Below, one piece after another: positions 24,853 to 33,789 of a stretch of DNA of 41,881 bases; the first letter of the stretch is position 1, and each line of letters starts with the position of its first letter. A program made the translations under genes and the position numbers. This stretch comes from Porphyromonadaceae bacterium UBA7141. GTDB taxonomy: Bacteria > Bacteroidota > Bacteroidia > Bacteroidales > Muribaculaceae. A model generated the notes under the pieces. That model made no database searches and was not told where the DNA came from. It was given only the letters and a program-made list of their open reading frames with translations. The stretch is taken from contig DKWX01000056.1 in the NCBI GenBank assembly GCA_002491945.1, positions 21,985 to 63,865 on the forward strand, written 5' to 3'.

Positions 24853-26892
24853 ATGGTTAAAATTCTTACTTCGTCAGCTATGGCTCTGACTCTTTTTGCC
24901 TCGGCAGGCACGATGATTCCCGCCTCGGCTTTCGCGCAGTCGGCTTACGACGCACAGTTTACAGAGTATCCCACCTATTCAGGCGACGACCTGGAGTTGC
25001 TCGTCGACGGCTCCGGCACCCACTTCCGTCTGTGGAGCCCGAAAGCCAGTGAGGCCCGTGTGATGCTCTACGACAACGGACACACCGGCACGGCATACCA
25101 GACCCTGCCCATGACCTTTAATGCCGCCGACGGCACTTGGTCGGCATCCGTTGCCGATAAACTCTACGGCAAATTCTATACATTCCAGATCCGTCAGAAC
25201 GACAAATGGCTTGATGAGACTCCCGGCGTATGGGCAAAGGCTGTCGGCCTCAACGGACAACGCGCGGCTATAATCGACATGGCAAATACAAATCCCGCAG
25301 GATGGTGCTGCGACCGCGGTCCGGAAGTTAAAAACTTCTCTGACGTGATAATCTACGAAATGCACCACCGTGATTTCTCTGTCGATCCATCGTCAGGCAT
25401 AGCCAACAAAGGTAAATTCCTCGCCCTGACAGAACAGGGCACGACATCGCCGCAGGGCCTTGCCACCGGCATAGATCATCTGAAGGAACTTGGTATAACC
25501 CACGTGCATATACTACCTTCATACGACTATAACTCTGTCGACGAGGCCAATCTCCAGCTTAATCAATACAACTGGGGCTATGACCCTCAGAACCATAACA
25601 CTCCGGAAGGGTCATACTCCACCAATCCCTCAGATCCGGAAACCCGCGTGCGCGAGATGAAACAGATGGTTAAGGCTCTGCATGATGCCGGAATCGGCGT
25701 AATCATGGATGTGGTCTACAACCATACGGCTGAAAACGACGGCTCTAATTTCGAACTCACTGCACCGGGCTATTATCACCGCCATTGGGACGACGGACGA
25801 TACTCCGACGCCTCCGGATGCGGTAATGAGACGGCTTCCGACCGCCGCCAGATGCACGATTATATCGTAAACTCCGTGAAATATTGGGCCGATGAATATC
25901 ATATCGATGGATTCCGGTTCGACCTGATGGCCATACACGACACTGAAACAATGAACGATGTGGCTGCCGAACTGAAGAAAATCAATCCCTCTATTTTCGT
26001 ATACGGCGAAGGGTGGACTGCCGGCGACTCGCCTCTGGCAATCGACCGCCGCGCTCTAAAAGAGAATGTTAGCGCCATGACCGACATCGCAGTCTTCTCC
26101 GATGATCTCCGCGATGCCGTAAAAGGGCACTATTCAAATGCGGAAGACCGCGGATTCGCAACCGGGAAACCCGGCAATGAGGAAACCGTAAAAATCGGTA
26201 TCGTAGCCGCCACGGCTCATCCGCAGGTAGACTTCTCAAAAGGCAACAATTCGAAGTTCCCCTATGCAAAGTCGCCTGAAATGATTGTGAATTACGTCAG
26301 CTGCCACGATGACCTCACTCTCACCGACAAGCTCCGCAAATCGATGCCGGCAGCCTCCGACTCGCTGCGTCAGGCTGCCGCCAAACTCGCCCAGACAATC
26401 GTGTTCACTTCGCAAGGCTCTCCGTTCATGTTTGCCGGCGAGGAGATGTTCCGCGACAAGAAAGGGGTACATAATTCCTATAATAGTCCGGATTCAATTA
26501 ATGCAATTGACTGGAATCTCAAGGCACGCAACGCCGACCTCTTCAACTACTACAAAGGTCTCACCGCACTGCGCAAGGCCCATCCCGCATTCCGTATGAC
26601 ATCGGCCGAGCAGATTGCCCGACATCTGGTATTCGATAAAATCGACTCTTCCAAACAGCCCAATCTAATATCATACTCGCTCAAGGATAACGCCAACGGC
26701 GATGACTGGAAGGAAATCAAGGTGATTCTCAACGGTGCCGACTCTCCGCAGACTGTCAGCATCGCCAAAGGTGACTGGCGGATTGTTGCCATCGATGGCA
26801 AAATCTCTCCCGAAGCCGATCTTGGAGCAATGCAGGGTGGCAAGACCACTGTGGCTCCATGCTCCGCATTGATTCTGGCTCGCGTTAAGTAA
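24853..26892 (+). CDS. pulA: Secreted type I pullulanase (GH13)
   Basis: This 679-residue glycoside hydrolase should cleave alpha-1,6 branches of pullulan, glycogen or starch. A signal peptide (about 1-28, cleavage after AFA) is followed by a CBM48-like N-domain (about 50-145). The GH13 barrel then shows the pullulanase type I signature YNWGYDP (239-245), DVVYNHT (286-292), GFRFDLM with nucleophile Asp357, GEGW with acid/base Glu386, and VSCHDD (482-487). A C-terminal beta domain ends at 679. No lipobox and no T9SS-type tail are seen, so a periplasmic enzyme is likely. It is not in a recognisable susCD locus. A weak hairpin lies downstream. Confidence 0.92.
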   Translation: MVKILTSSAMALTLFASAGTMIPASAFAQSAYDAQFTEYPTYSGDDLELLVDGSGTHFRLWSPKASEARVMLYDNGHTGTAYQTLPMTFNAADGTWSASVADKLYGKFYTFQIRQNDKWLDETPGVWAKAVGLNGQRAAIIDMANTNPAGWCCDRGPEVKNFSDVIIYEMHHRDFSVDPSSGIANKGKFLALTEQGTTSPQGLATGIDHLKELGITHVHILPSYDYNSVDEANLQLNQYNWGYDPQNHNTPEGSYSTNPSDPETRVREMKQMVKALHDAGIGVIMDVVYNHTAENDGSNFELTAPGYYHRHWDDGRYSDASGCGNETASDRRQMHDYIVNSVKYWADEYHIDGFRFDLMAIHDTETMNDVAAELKKINPSIFVYGEGWTAGDSPLAIDRRALKENVSAMTDIAVFSDDLRDAVKGHYSNAEDRGFATGKPGNEETVKIGIVAATAHPQVDFSKGNNSKFPYAKSPEMIVNYVSCHDDLTLTDKLRKSMPAASDSLRQAAAKLAQTIVFTSQGSPFMFAGEEMFRDKKGVHNSYNSPDSINAIDWNLKARNADLFNYYKGLTALRKAHPAFRMTSAEQIARHLVFDKIDSSKQPNLISYSLKDNANGDDWKEIKVILNGADSPQTVSIAKGDWRIVAIDGKISPEADLGAMQGGKTTVAPCSALILARVK

Positions 26893-26940
26893 GGGAAATC
26901 CTCATCCCGCAACATAACTGAACAGTATAATTCCGGCAAA

Positions 26941-26983
26941 TTCCGGCAAATCCCGGTCATTCAGGCCTGCGGATTTGCCGGAA
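26941..26983 (+). terminator. Hairpin after the pullulanase gene overlapping the tRNA promoter
   Basis: TTCCGGCAAATCC (26941-26953) and GGATTTGCCGGAA (26971-26983) pair perfectly. A direct copy of TTCCGGCAAA also lies at 26931-26940. No T run follows (TCAAAAAAAAATT), so termination is uncertain. The 3' arm contains the TTTG used as -33 box by the tRNA promoter. Confidence 0.5.
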
Positions 26984-27005
26984 TCAAAAAAAATTATTAC
27001 CTTTG
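26974..27005 (+). promoter_or_regulatory. Promoter of tRNA-Arg
   Basis: TTTG (26974-26977), 20 bases, TACCTTTG (26998-27005). The start would be near 27012, 14 bases before the mature tRNA. Confidence 0.75.
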
Positions 27006-27025
27006 CAGATGTAAGGCATAAGGAT

Positions 27026-27097
27026 GCTCTCATAGTTCAATGGATAGAATAATGGATTCCGGTTCCATCGATTGGGGTTCGACTCCCCATGAGAGTA
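27026..27097 (+). tRNA. tRNA-Arg (anticodon CCG)
   Basis: This 72-base cloverleaf has an acceptor stem of GCTCTCA with TGAGAGT and discriminator A. The D arm is GTTC/GAAT. The anticodon stem is ATGGA/TCCAT with loop TTCCGGT, anticodon CCG at positions 34-36. The T arm is TGGGG/CCCCA with loop TTCGACT. The CCA end is not encoded. It reads CGG codons. Confidence 0.95.
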
Positions 27098-27100
27098 CAA

Positions 27101-27147
27101 AACAATCCCTTCAACATTCCCATTGTCGGAACGTTGAAGGGATTGTT
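27101..27147. terminator. Terminator after tRNA-Arg
   Basis: AACAATCCCTTCAAC (27101-27115) and GTTGAAGGGATTGTT (27133-27147) form a perfect 15-bp stem three bases after the tRNA. The stem lies between convergent transcripts, and TTGTTTTG follows it on the minus strand, so it may also stop the cobalamin operon from the other side. Confidence 0.7.
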
Positions 27148-27250
27148 CCATTATCCGGCCATCCCGGCATTACGGGAGGATTGCAGTCGTGCCCATGATC
27201 CGCGATACCGCGCCGACGGTATCCGACATATCCGGTGCGCACCCTCTCCT

Positions 27251-28651
27251 TTACCTTACCAGTACCTTACGTGTGAGTTTGCCGGATTTCCATATATACA
27301 TGCCGGGGGCAATCCCTGCCCAGGCCCCATAATCTACCGTTTCCTTTACTATCAGTCCATTGAGAGTATATAAAGTACCGGAGGCCGACGGAATGTCGCA
27401 TGGCACATCATCAGCTCCCGACGGATCATCCCCCTGCGGGAACAACGGAAGCGACGGAAACCAATAATTCATGATCATCTCATAATCGCGGATTTTTTCT
27501 CCCGCCGGAGAATAGCGCCGAGTGATATATGTAGGCGTGCCGAACTCATGGTAAAGAGCCATGTATACCTCATCGGTCACAGGATGTACTCCAATCGCGC
27601 ATCCGTAGAGCTTCCAGTCGGCTCCCTCTTCCTCCAGATTGATGAATACCGACTGCTCTCTTGTATCACAGTCAAACTTATAGATTACGGATCCGGTAAA
27701 CCATCTGTTGGCCCCACCCTTCCAGTATAGGCAATTCTGAACTTCCGAAGCTACAAATGCATCCGGAGTCCACGCATACCATGAGTTGGCCGGACCGTAT
27801 AGACCTTCATCAATTGCAATTACCTCATAATCCAGAGTAGCGGGATCCATCCTGACTATGTAAGGGAGCGACACTCCGGTGCCCTGAACGTTCTTAGCCA
27901 CAGATATCCAGAGCATCCCGTCTTTTGACTTTACAATCGACCCAATTCCTGCGCCTTCCTGCACGATATCCATCGATATCACACGCTCCACTTTATCAAC
28001 TTCCGGATCAACAATCAGAAGTCCGTACTGCTGATGAGCTACAAAGACCTTGCCGGCAGCCATCACCATCATTCCCGACTGCCCATGATAAAGCGACCCG
28101 GTAGGATCACTATTGGGTTTATCATTATTGCCTCCTGCATTGGGATTTGCGGACCCCTCTACCTGGCCGATGACGGTATATGTATCCAGATTGAAGATCC
28201 ATACACCGTTGCTTGTCGACACATACCCCTTATGCTCATCTACACCAAGGAAGCCCCGGCCATCGCATTGCGCGCCCGAGGGATCTATCAGACTCTGCTG
28301 ATGCAGGATTTTCATGGTGCGTGCATCTGCTACGGTAATGCGTCCCCCGGTCACCGTTGCCCCGGGATCCTTATCCTGCTTTGCAATCAGATACAAACGG
28401 TCATGCCATATGGCACCGTACTGGTTGGTGCACCCGAGTTCCTTACCCGGATTTTCAGCCTGGATGATACGATACTTCCAGTAATTTCCATCCGGATCAT
28501 CAGGCATAAGATAATTTACGGTAGAGTTCTGATGACCGTACCAGTCTTCATTCACCCATATTATTCCCTGAGTATAATCAGACTCCTGAGCGGCGACTGC
28601 CGAAGCAGTCGCCGTCAGAAGTACATATACCAATGAAACTAACCTGTTCAT
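27251..28651 (-). CDS. Secreted BtuG-like beta-propeller with T9SS-type tail
   Basis: The protein has 466 residues. A signal peptide (about 1-21, VAA-Q) is followed by GIIWVNEDWYGH (29-40) and a set of repeating four-strand blades rich in YVSTSNG, KVFVAHQ and GMLWISVA, as in BtuG/DUF5074 propellers. The last 40 residues contain LYTLNG, APGMYIWKSG and end in KVLVR, which matches a short type A T9SS sorting domain rather than a lipoprotein. It is the last gene of the cobalamin operon, 11 bases after the gene encoding the 949-residue protein, whose propeller it resembles (GVFWLNEEWFTH there). Cobalamin or cobinamide binding is inferred from context and fold. Confidence 0.75.
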   Translation of the reverse strand: MNRLVSLVYVLLTATASAVAAQESDYTQGIIWVNEDWYGHQNSTVNYLMPDDPDGNYWKYRIIQAENPGKELGCTNQYGAIWHDRLYLIAKQDKDPGATVTGGRITVADARTMKILHQQSLIDPSGAQCDGRGFLGVDEHKGYVSTSNGVWIFNLDTYTVIGQVEGSANPNAGGNNDKPNSDPTGSLYHGQSGMMVMAAGKVFVAHQQYGLLIVDPEVDKVERVISMDIVQEGAGIGSIVKSKDGMLWISVAKNVQGTGVSLPYIVRMDPATLDYEVIAIDEGLYGPANSWYAWTPDAFVASEVQNCLYWKGGANRWFTGSVIYKFDCDTREQSVFINLEEEGADWKLYGCAIGVHPVTDEVYMALYHEFGTPTYITRRYSPAGEKIRDYEMIMNYWFPSLPLFPQGDDPSGADDVPCDIPSASGTLYTLNGLIVKETVDYGAWAGIAPGMYIWKSGKLTRKVLVR

Positions 28652-28662
28652 TGAGTGCGGTT

Positions 28663-31512
28663 TTACTTGATTCTGATTTTGGCGGTCAGGCCATTCGAGC
28701 CCTTGAGCAGATAGAAGCCCGATGCGTAATCCGGATATATCACAGTGGCGTCATCGGCAATCGCGATTGTGTCGATTTTACGTCCGTCAAACGCAAATAC
28801 ATCAAATGTCACGCCACCAAGATCACGGAATGCTACGAAGTCGCCGTTGCTGTATACGGTGCCGGCGGATTCCACGGACTCAATGCCGGTCTCCACATTT
28901 CCGATCTTGATGTTGATATTCTTCGATACCACCTTTCCGTTGGATTCTGCCATGAGTGTAAAGCTCTTTATGCCGTTGGCCAGCGGACGCACTGTAAGCT
29001 GCCGCCCGTTGAGACTGACCTCTGCCGCCGGAGAAGTCTCAGCATCATCTTCGTCGCACTCCATTACGGTAGGGAGAATCGACACGGAAATATTGCAGTT
29101 GTAGTTATCCCGGTCGTCAAGACTTTCAGTCAGATCGTAGACATACTCCTCTTCGCATTTATCGATGGAAGGGATATCCAAATCTTCAAAAAGGATTTCC
29201 GGATCATATTTGTCGGGCATGAGCGCTATCGAGGGGAACCAGAAGTATTTATCCATCTCGATCGTATGCTTGAGTTCTCCGGTTGTCGCATCCACAAAAT
29301 GCAGACGGTTGCTTATGGCGTTTACGCCAAAGGCGGGAAGCGAACAATACAGCCATGTGTCGGTGCGGGGGTCGTAATTTGGAGTGGCGTATCCCATGGC
29401 ATAGGTTTCATCCGGCTCGATGCCATGCTGATAGAGCATGGTCACGGTCGAAGGATCAGGATTTTCATCAATATCCCAACGCACCAGGTCGCCTGTAGAA
29501 CCATTCCAGCTTGAAGTACTCCAGAACAGCGTGTTGGTCTTGGTCGAAGCCCTCAGGTTGCCCGGACGCCACGAACCGCTTGAGCAGCCGATCGAGCCGG
29601 CTCCGATTGAAAGCACCTCGCCAAGTTCGAGGGTGACGGGATCAATCGGCTGAAGCGTATTGGCGCATCCGATCCAGACTCTGCCGTCGAGCGACTGGGC
29701 CACGGTCTGTATCCCTTTTATCTCAAGGTAGTCCGCCAAAGTGTCGGTCTCGGTGTCGATAATAGCAAGACCATTGGCCACATATACGGCAAATACATAT
29801 TTGCCGGCCTTTACCATATCACCCATCTGACCGCTGCTGCTGAGTGTAAGACCCTCGATATCATTCTCATCGACCGAGATTCCATCGTCAGTCATGTGCA
29901 TTACCCTTACACCCTTGGTGTGGCCAAGGTATACCTTTTCGGGAGTCACACCGACACAGGCACGCCCGTCGCCGCCGATTTCATCAATGCTGCCGATGCG
30001 TTTAAGGGTCCGGGCATCAGCCACCACCACACGTCCGCCGCTCTTCTCACGGGTATCGCCGCCATCCCATGCCTGCTTGGACATGACGATGAGCTTATCG
30101 GCATAGATTGTGGCAAACTGGGATGTGGCACCGAATGCCATATTGTCGTTCTGATTACCGTATACACGGTAATACAGCTTGCCATCGGCATCAATATAGT
30201 TGATGGAGCCGCTCGTATGAGTAAACCATTCCTCATTGAGCCAGAACACACCATCGGCAAAGTCATCCGCAGGCTTATTGTCAGGGTCTACACCGCGTAC
30301 CCTCACGGTATAGTCTGTGCTGATATCAGTCCCGGGAACTGAGATGGTCATCGTGGTTTCTCCCGCACGGTGGGCCACAAGGCCCTTTATGCTTGTATAG
30401 ATCGACACGATTGACTCATCGGCAAACGACACCTCGAAGTTGGCGAAATCAGCATCCTCCGGTTCATATTCCGGAGTGATCAGCGTGCACCCCATGTTAT
30501 CCATCTCGATAACCTCACCGACAGCATATTCCTGCAGTGAGATACCGGTGACGGGATTAGCCACAAAAGTACTTGCCTTAAGCGGAGTGTCGCTGTATAC
30601 GCGCTTTACTTCCATTTTTCCCGCACCCCAGTCCTTACGGATGTTAAGATAGGGCACTATGAGTGCGTCTTCGGGTTTTATGGCTGTGAGCCGCAACTGC
30701 ATGCCTCCTTTGGCGGCATCCGCCACATATACGCTATAGACGGTCGAGGAGGTCTCGTTGTCCATCGCACGTACTTCGGCCGAAATCCGGCCTCCGTAAA
30801 GGTAAGAGCCCTCATCACAGACATTGGCAATCATGGGCACCATACGCTGCACGCTGGTACCGACTTTGTCGGTGGCTGTGTTGAGCTGCACCTCGCTGAT
30901 AGTCCAGATACCGACTTCATCGGCCGGACGCAGATAGAAGGTATAGTCTTTTTCCGCAGGGGCTGTAGCATCGGCTGACACATATTCGAGTGAAATACTG
31001 TCGCCCGATGAGACGCTGCTGCTGAAATCAGCTGCCGCACCATTGACAAACACTTTCCACCGGCTTTCGGTAGAGTTGACCTTCCAGTGGTCGTAGTCCG
31101 AACTTCCGGATGCGGATTCGAAGTCACCCTCTGCCGATGCCACACCGGCATCAAGCGGAAGTGAAGTCCCGTCTACCGTCACGGCTGCAGAATTGTCGCC
31201 GTTGGTGTCGAATCCGAAAGCGATGTAGTCGCCCACTGTGGAGGATTGCAGTGCATAGAAACGTGGATCGGATGCAAGTGCGGAAGCCACAATGTCATGT
31301 ACCGTGGCTTCCCCGTCAAAGCGCACCGCCTCGGTCAGGTTGTCGAGTGCCTTGTCATCGTCCCACCAGATGGATAATCCGGCATACGAACTGCCTTCAC
31401 CCACTGCGTTTCTGAATTCTGCGGGAATTCCATCGATGGCATACGCATTTCCGCATACCAGAAATCCTGCGGATATTGCAAGCGAACTTGCAATAATGTG
31501 GTTTGTCTTCAT
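28663..31512 (-). CDS. Multidomain surface protein: DUF4430-like, Ig-like, propeller, T9SS tail
   Basis: The protein has 949 residues with a signal peptide (1-25, AYA). Residues about 40-180 form a transcobalamin C-terminal-like (DUF4430-like) module: VRFDGEATVHDIV (63-75), then RWKVFVNG (151-158) and SGDSISLEY (169-177). A spacer beta region follows (about 190-315), then a bacterial Ig-like BIG_2 domain (about 322-408, A-G-E-T-T-M-T-I). A BtuG-like propeller (about 420-770) begins GVFWLNEEWFTH. A short Ig-like segment leads to a type A T9SS sorting domain (about 880-949) with SGFYLLKGSNG and a final KIRIK. Third-party cobamide binding is inferred from the riboswitch-controlled operon and from the pairing of two modules each linked to B12 binding elsewhere. 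Confidence 0.75.
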   Translation of the reverse strand: MKTNHIIASSLAISAGFLVCGNAYAIDGIPAEFRNAVGEGSSYAGLSIWWDDDKALDNLTEAVRFDGEATVHDIVASALASDPRFYALQSSTVGDYIAFGFDTNGDNSAAVTVDGTSLPLDAGVASAEGDFESASGSSDYDHWKVNSTESRWKVFVNGAAADFSSSVSSGDSISLEYVSADATAPAEKDYTFYLRPADEVGIWTISEVQLNTATDKVGTSVQRMVPMIANVCDEGSYLYGGRISAEVRAMDNETSSTVYSVYVADAAKGGMQLRLTAIKPEDALIVPYLNIRKDWGAGKMEVKRVYSDTPLKASTFVANPVTGISLQEYAVGEVIEMDNMGCTLITPEYEPEDADFANFEVSFADESIVSIYTSIKGLVAHRAGETTMTISVPGTDISTDYTVRVRGVDPDNKPADDFADGVFWLNEEWFTHTSGSINYIDADGKLYYRVYGNQNDNMAFGATSQFATIYADKLIVMSKQAWDGGDTREKSGGRVVVADARTLKRIGSIDEIGGDGRACVGVTPEKVYLGHTKGVRVMHMTDDGISVDENDIEGLTLSSSGQMGDMVKAGKYVFAVYVANGLAIIDTETDTLADYLEIKGIQTVAQSLDGRVWIGCANTLQPIDPVTLELGEVLSIGAGSIGCSSGSWRPGNLRASTKTNTLFWSTSSWNGSTGDLVRWDIDENPDPSTVTMLYQHGIEPDETYAMGYATPNYDPRTDTWLYCSLPAFGVNAISNRLHFVDATTGELKHTIEMDKYFWFPSIALMPDKYDPEILFEDLDIPSIDKCEEEYVYDLTESLDDRDNYNCNISVSILPTVMECDEDDAETSPAAEVSLNGRQLTVRPLANGIKSFTLMAESNGKVVSKNINIKIGNVETGIESVESAGTVYSNGDFVAFRDLGGVTFDVFAFDGRKIDTIAIADDATVIYPDYASGFYLLKGSNGLTAKIRIK

Positions 31513-31551
31513 TTTAATCAGTTGTTATGGAGGTTATAAAAAATATATTGT

Positions 31552-32481
31552 CTACTTCATGTTTGCAATACGTTTGACAGTCCGTCCACCCCTGCGCTCA
31601 AGATAGAGTCCGGTGGCCGGAGGAGCCGCCAGACGAAGGCCGGAGGGTGAATAATATTCAGCGGCTGTGTCATCGTCAGATGCCGGGATACATGCGGAGG
31701 ATGTGGTGCCACCGACATAGACGGGATGGAGCCAATCCGGATCATCCTCACTGAACGATATGTATTTCCATCCATGCATGTCGCCGTCCTTCAGGTAGAC
31801 GCTGCTCATGCCGAGTCCGGAATATCCCAGATGCTCGAGTTCTCCTTCCTGCCCGGTCCAGTAACTCCAGTATCCGTCGTACCATCCGGAGTTCCATATG
31901 CCGGCGGCATAGTCATCGATATCCCACCAGTCGTAATCATATGCAGGATAGCCATATTCAGTGTAATCAATCGGGTGGAGTATTACGTGTGTGTGTGTGT
32001 CCAAAGCGTCCAGAATGGCCTCCGCTACGAAATCGGCTGCTTCGGCTCCGGGTGCGGAGGTCTGCCCCATGTATGTGTTTGGTTCGTAGAATCCGAATGA
32101 GATTCTGGGATCTTCGGCAGCTCCGTCAAGGTCATAGGTCATAGCGTGCAGCAGCTCCCGGCCGGGGGCGCAATACCCTACACCATCGAGGGTGTATCCC
32201 ATGTCGCCCGTCATCTGTATCAGAATCCTGAGCCGTTCGGAATTGCCGGCCACTGCCTTGACAAGGTCTACCCCGTTGGGTGTGGCTCCATCTTCCCAAC
32301 GGTAACCCCATACGAGTGCTCCGGGATTCGCCTGCGCCTCACCCGTATTGAACTGTATCACCAGAGCGGCACGGTTGGGTCCGGTCCCGGTCCAGTCATT
32401 AATCTGATTGAAGTCAATCGGCTGCGCGATAGCGGTCAGCGCCGACATCTGGATGACTGAAAAAAGTAGATGTTTTCTCAT
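31552..32481 (-). CDS. Secreted single-module DUF4430-like protein with T9SS-type tail
   Basis: The protein has 309 residues from the ATG at 32481, chosen because it gives the cleaner signal peptide (MRKHLLFSVIQMSALTAIA-Q); an ATG at 32493 adds four residues. The body begins WTGTGPNRAALVIQFN and continues with VWGYRWEDGATPNGVDLVKA. It later has W-S-Y-W-T-G and VYLKDGDMHGWKY. This is the same order of motifs as in the N-terminal module of the 949-residue neighbour (R-x-D/E-G-x-A-T, then W-x-x-Y/F, then G-D). The C-terminus, with ATGLYLERRGGRTVKR, resembles a T9SS sorting tail. A (GT)7 tract (31987-32000) lies within the coding sequence. Cobamide binding is inferred from locus and module. Confidence 0.65.
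   Translation of the reverse strand: MRKHLLFSVIQMSALTAIAQPIDFNQINDWTGTGPNRAALVIQFNTGEAQANPGALVWGYRWEDGATPNGVDLVKAVAGNSERLRILIQMTGDMGYTLDGVGYCAPGRELLHAMTYDLDGAAEDPRISFGFYEPNTYMGQTSAPGAEAADFVAEAILDALDTHTHVILHPIDYTEYGYPAYDYDWWDIDDYAAGIWNSGWYDGYWSYWTGQEGELEHLGYSGLGMSSVYLKDGDMHGWKYISFSEDDPDWLHPVYVGGTTSSACIPASDDDTAAEYYSPSGLRLAAPPATGLYLERRGGRTVKRIANMK
31987..32000. repeat. (GT)7 dinucleotide tract inside a surface-protein gene
   Basis: Seven GT units encode part of D-T-H-T-H-V on the minus strand. Gain or loss of one unit would shift the frame and remove the sorting tail. Confidence 0.85.
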
Positions 32482-32580
32482 AAAGGTCGTCATTATGGAT
32501 TGTTAAAATGCTTAATATTGCCGTATGAACTGCCGGGGGAAGCTCCATCGGCAGACTCCCGCACCGGCGCCCATGCCGTA

Positions 32581-33789
32581 TCAAGGGTCGGGAAGCGCGG
32601 GAAGCTTTACATGCAGATCCTGCGCCCGGCTTAATTCTGTCGAGGTCTCGCCAAGCCAGCCGCAATACTGATTCACACCCGTATATACCCGTATGAAATC
32701 GGCTCCGGGCAGACTGACGCGGCGCCCCTCGGAATCCACGGCCCACGATATGTCGAAGGAATTGAGATCGGCGTATTCATTCGGATGATTGTCGACATAT
32801 CCCCACGAGAAACTGTACAGCACATAATACCCTCCGTAGCCGCTTATATCCTCTCCGTTCGCGGGAAGTCGGGTCCCCGAGAACGAGAGCTCGTCAGCCG
32901 CAACCCATTTCGGGAAATAATCCTGCGAGTGGAAAATGTTTTTGGCCATGTATCCCTCCTCTCCGCAGCTGTCGCTCCAGCCGATGTATAGGATGTCGCT
33001 CAGGCTGTTGTCGTCGTCGGCTATGATTTCCCGGTCAGGATCCGGACGGCGATAGGTGATGGAATATGAGTGAAGTGTGGCCGGAGAGTAATATTCACTT
33101 CCGGCAAGTTCATACCACTCATCATCGGGCAGGCCGTTGCAGTTGGTATCGTAACTGACCATGACAATTCCCGGCTCCGCCGACCCTCCTTTCCTGTCAG
33201 GTTGCAGCAACTCGTAGAAACAGTTGCCCCAGATTCTGAAATCATACTCACCGGGCACATTGATTACCGTATGGTCAAAACCAAATGTCACATATCCTCC
33301 GTATCCTCCGAGGGAAATCATGATATCGTTGGTGCCGGATATCGATTCCTCAGCTTTCTGCAGGATAGACGCGTAGGTATCACCTTCCTCATAGCGGGGC
33401 ATTTCATTTATGAACTGCCCCGGAGCCGGACAATATTCATACACGGTGGCAATGTATGGACTGTATTCGATTTCCTCGTGGAGCACGTGCACGTCGAATG
33501 CGAAGTCAAATGGGGTATCTGGGTCAATAATCTTCAGCTCCACGCGGTAATCTCCCTCCTCGGCGGCGAGGAAGATATAATCCTTATCCTGACTCACACA
33601 CGCGCCGTCGACATACCATTCGTAGCGCTCGCCGGTAAGTGCCGGACGCAGGTCAAGTTTCTGCATACGCGATATGTAGTACACATCATCTATACCGAGA
33701 TTCACCATCGGTATCTCTCTCTCACAGCAGCAGAGCAGAGGAGCTGCCATCAGTAATGATGCAGCGGATGTAAAGTCGGTCTTCTTCAT
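32581..33789 (-). CDS. PKD-like surface lipoprotein of the cobalamin operon
   Basis: The protein has 402 residues from the ATG at 33789, which overlaps the btuG stop by four bases (ATGA). An upstream GTG/ATG-type extension without signal character is rejected. A lipoprotein signal ends at the cluster LLCCC (Cys20-22). Residues about 30-105 form a PKD-like domain (YEWYVDG, GDYRVELKI). The larger C-terminal part has GGYGGYVTFGFDH, VPGEYDFRIWGN and a calcium-loop-like D-T-N-C-N-G-L-P-D-D-E, followed by WAVDSEG. I recognise this as a surface-protein type often found near BtuB/BtuG genes, without a known reaction. A surface location beside BtuG is likely. A gap of 99 bases follows before the next gene. 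Confidence 0.7.
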   Translation of the reverse strand: MKKTDFTSAASLLMAAPLLCCCEREIPMVNLGIDDVYYISRMQKLDLRPALTGERYEWYVDGACVSQDKDYIFLAAEEGDYRVELKIIDPDTPFDFAFDVHVLHEEIEYSPYIATVYEYCPAPGQFINEMPRYEEGDTYASILQKAEESISGTNDIMISLGGYGGYVTFGFDHTVINVPGEYDFRIWGNCFYELLQPDRKGGSAEPGIVMVSYDTNCNGLPDDEWYELAGSEYYSPATLHSYSITYRRPDPDREIIADDDNSLSDILYIGWSDSCGEEGYMAKNIFHSQDYFPKWVAADELSFSGTRLPANGEDISGYGGYYVLYSFSWGYVDNHPNEYADLNSFDISWAVDSEGRRVSLPGADFIRVYTGVNQYCGWLGETSTELSRAQDLHVKLPALPDP

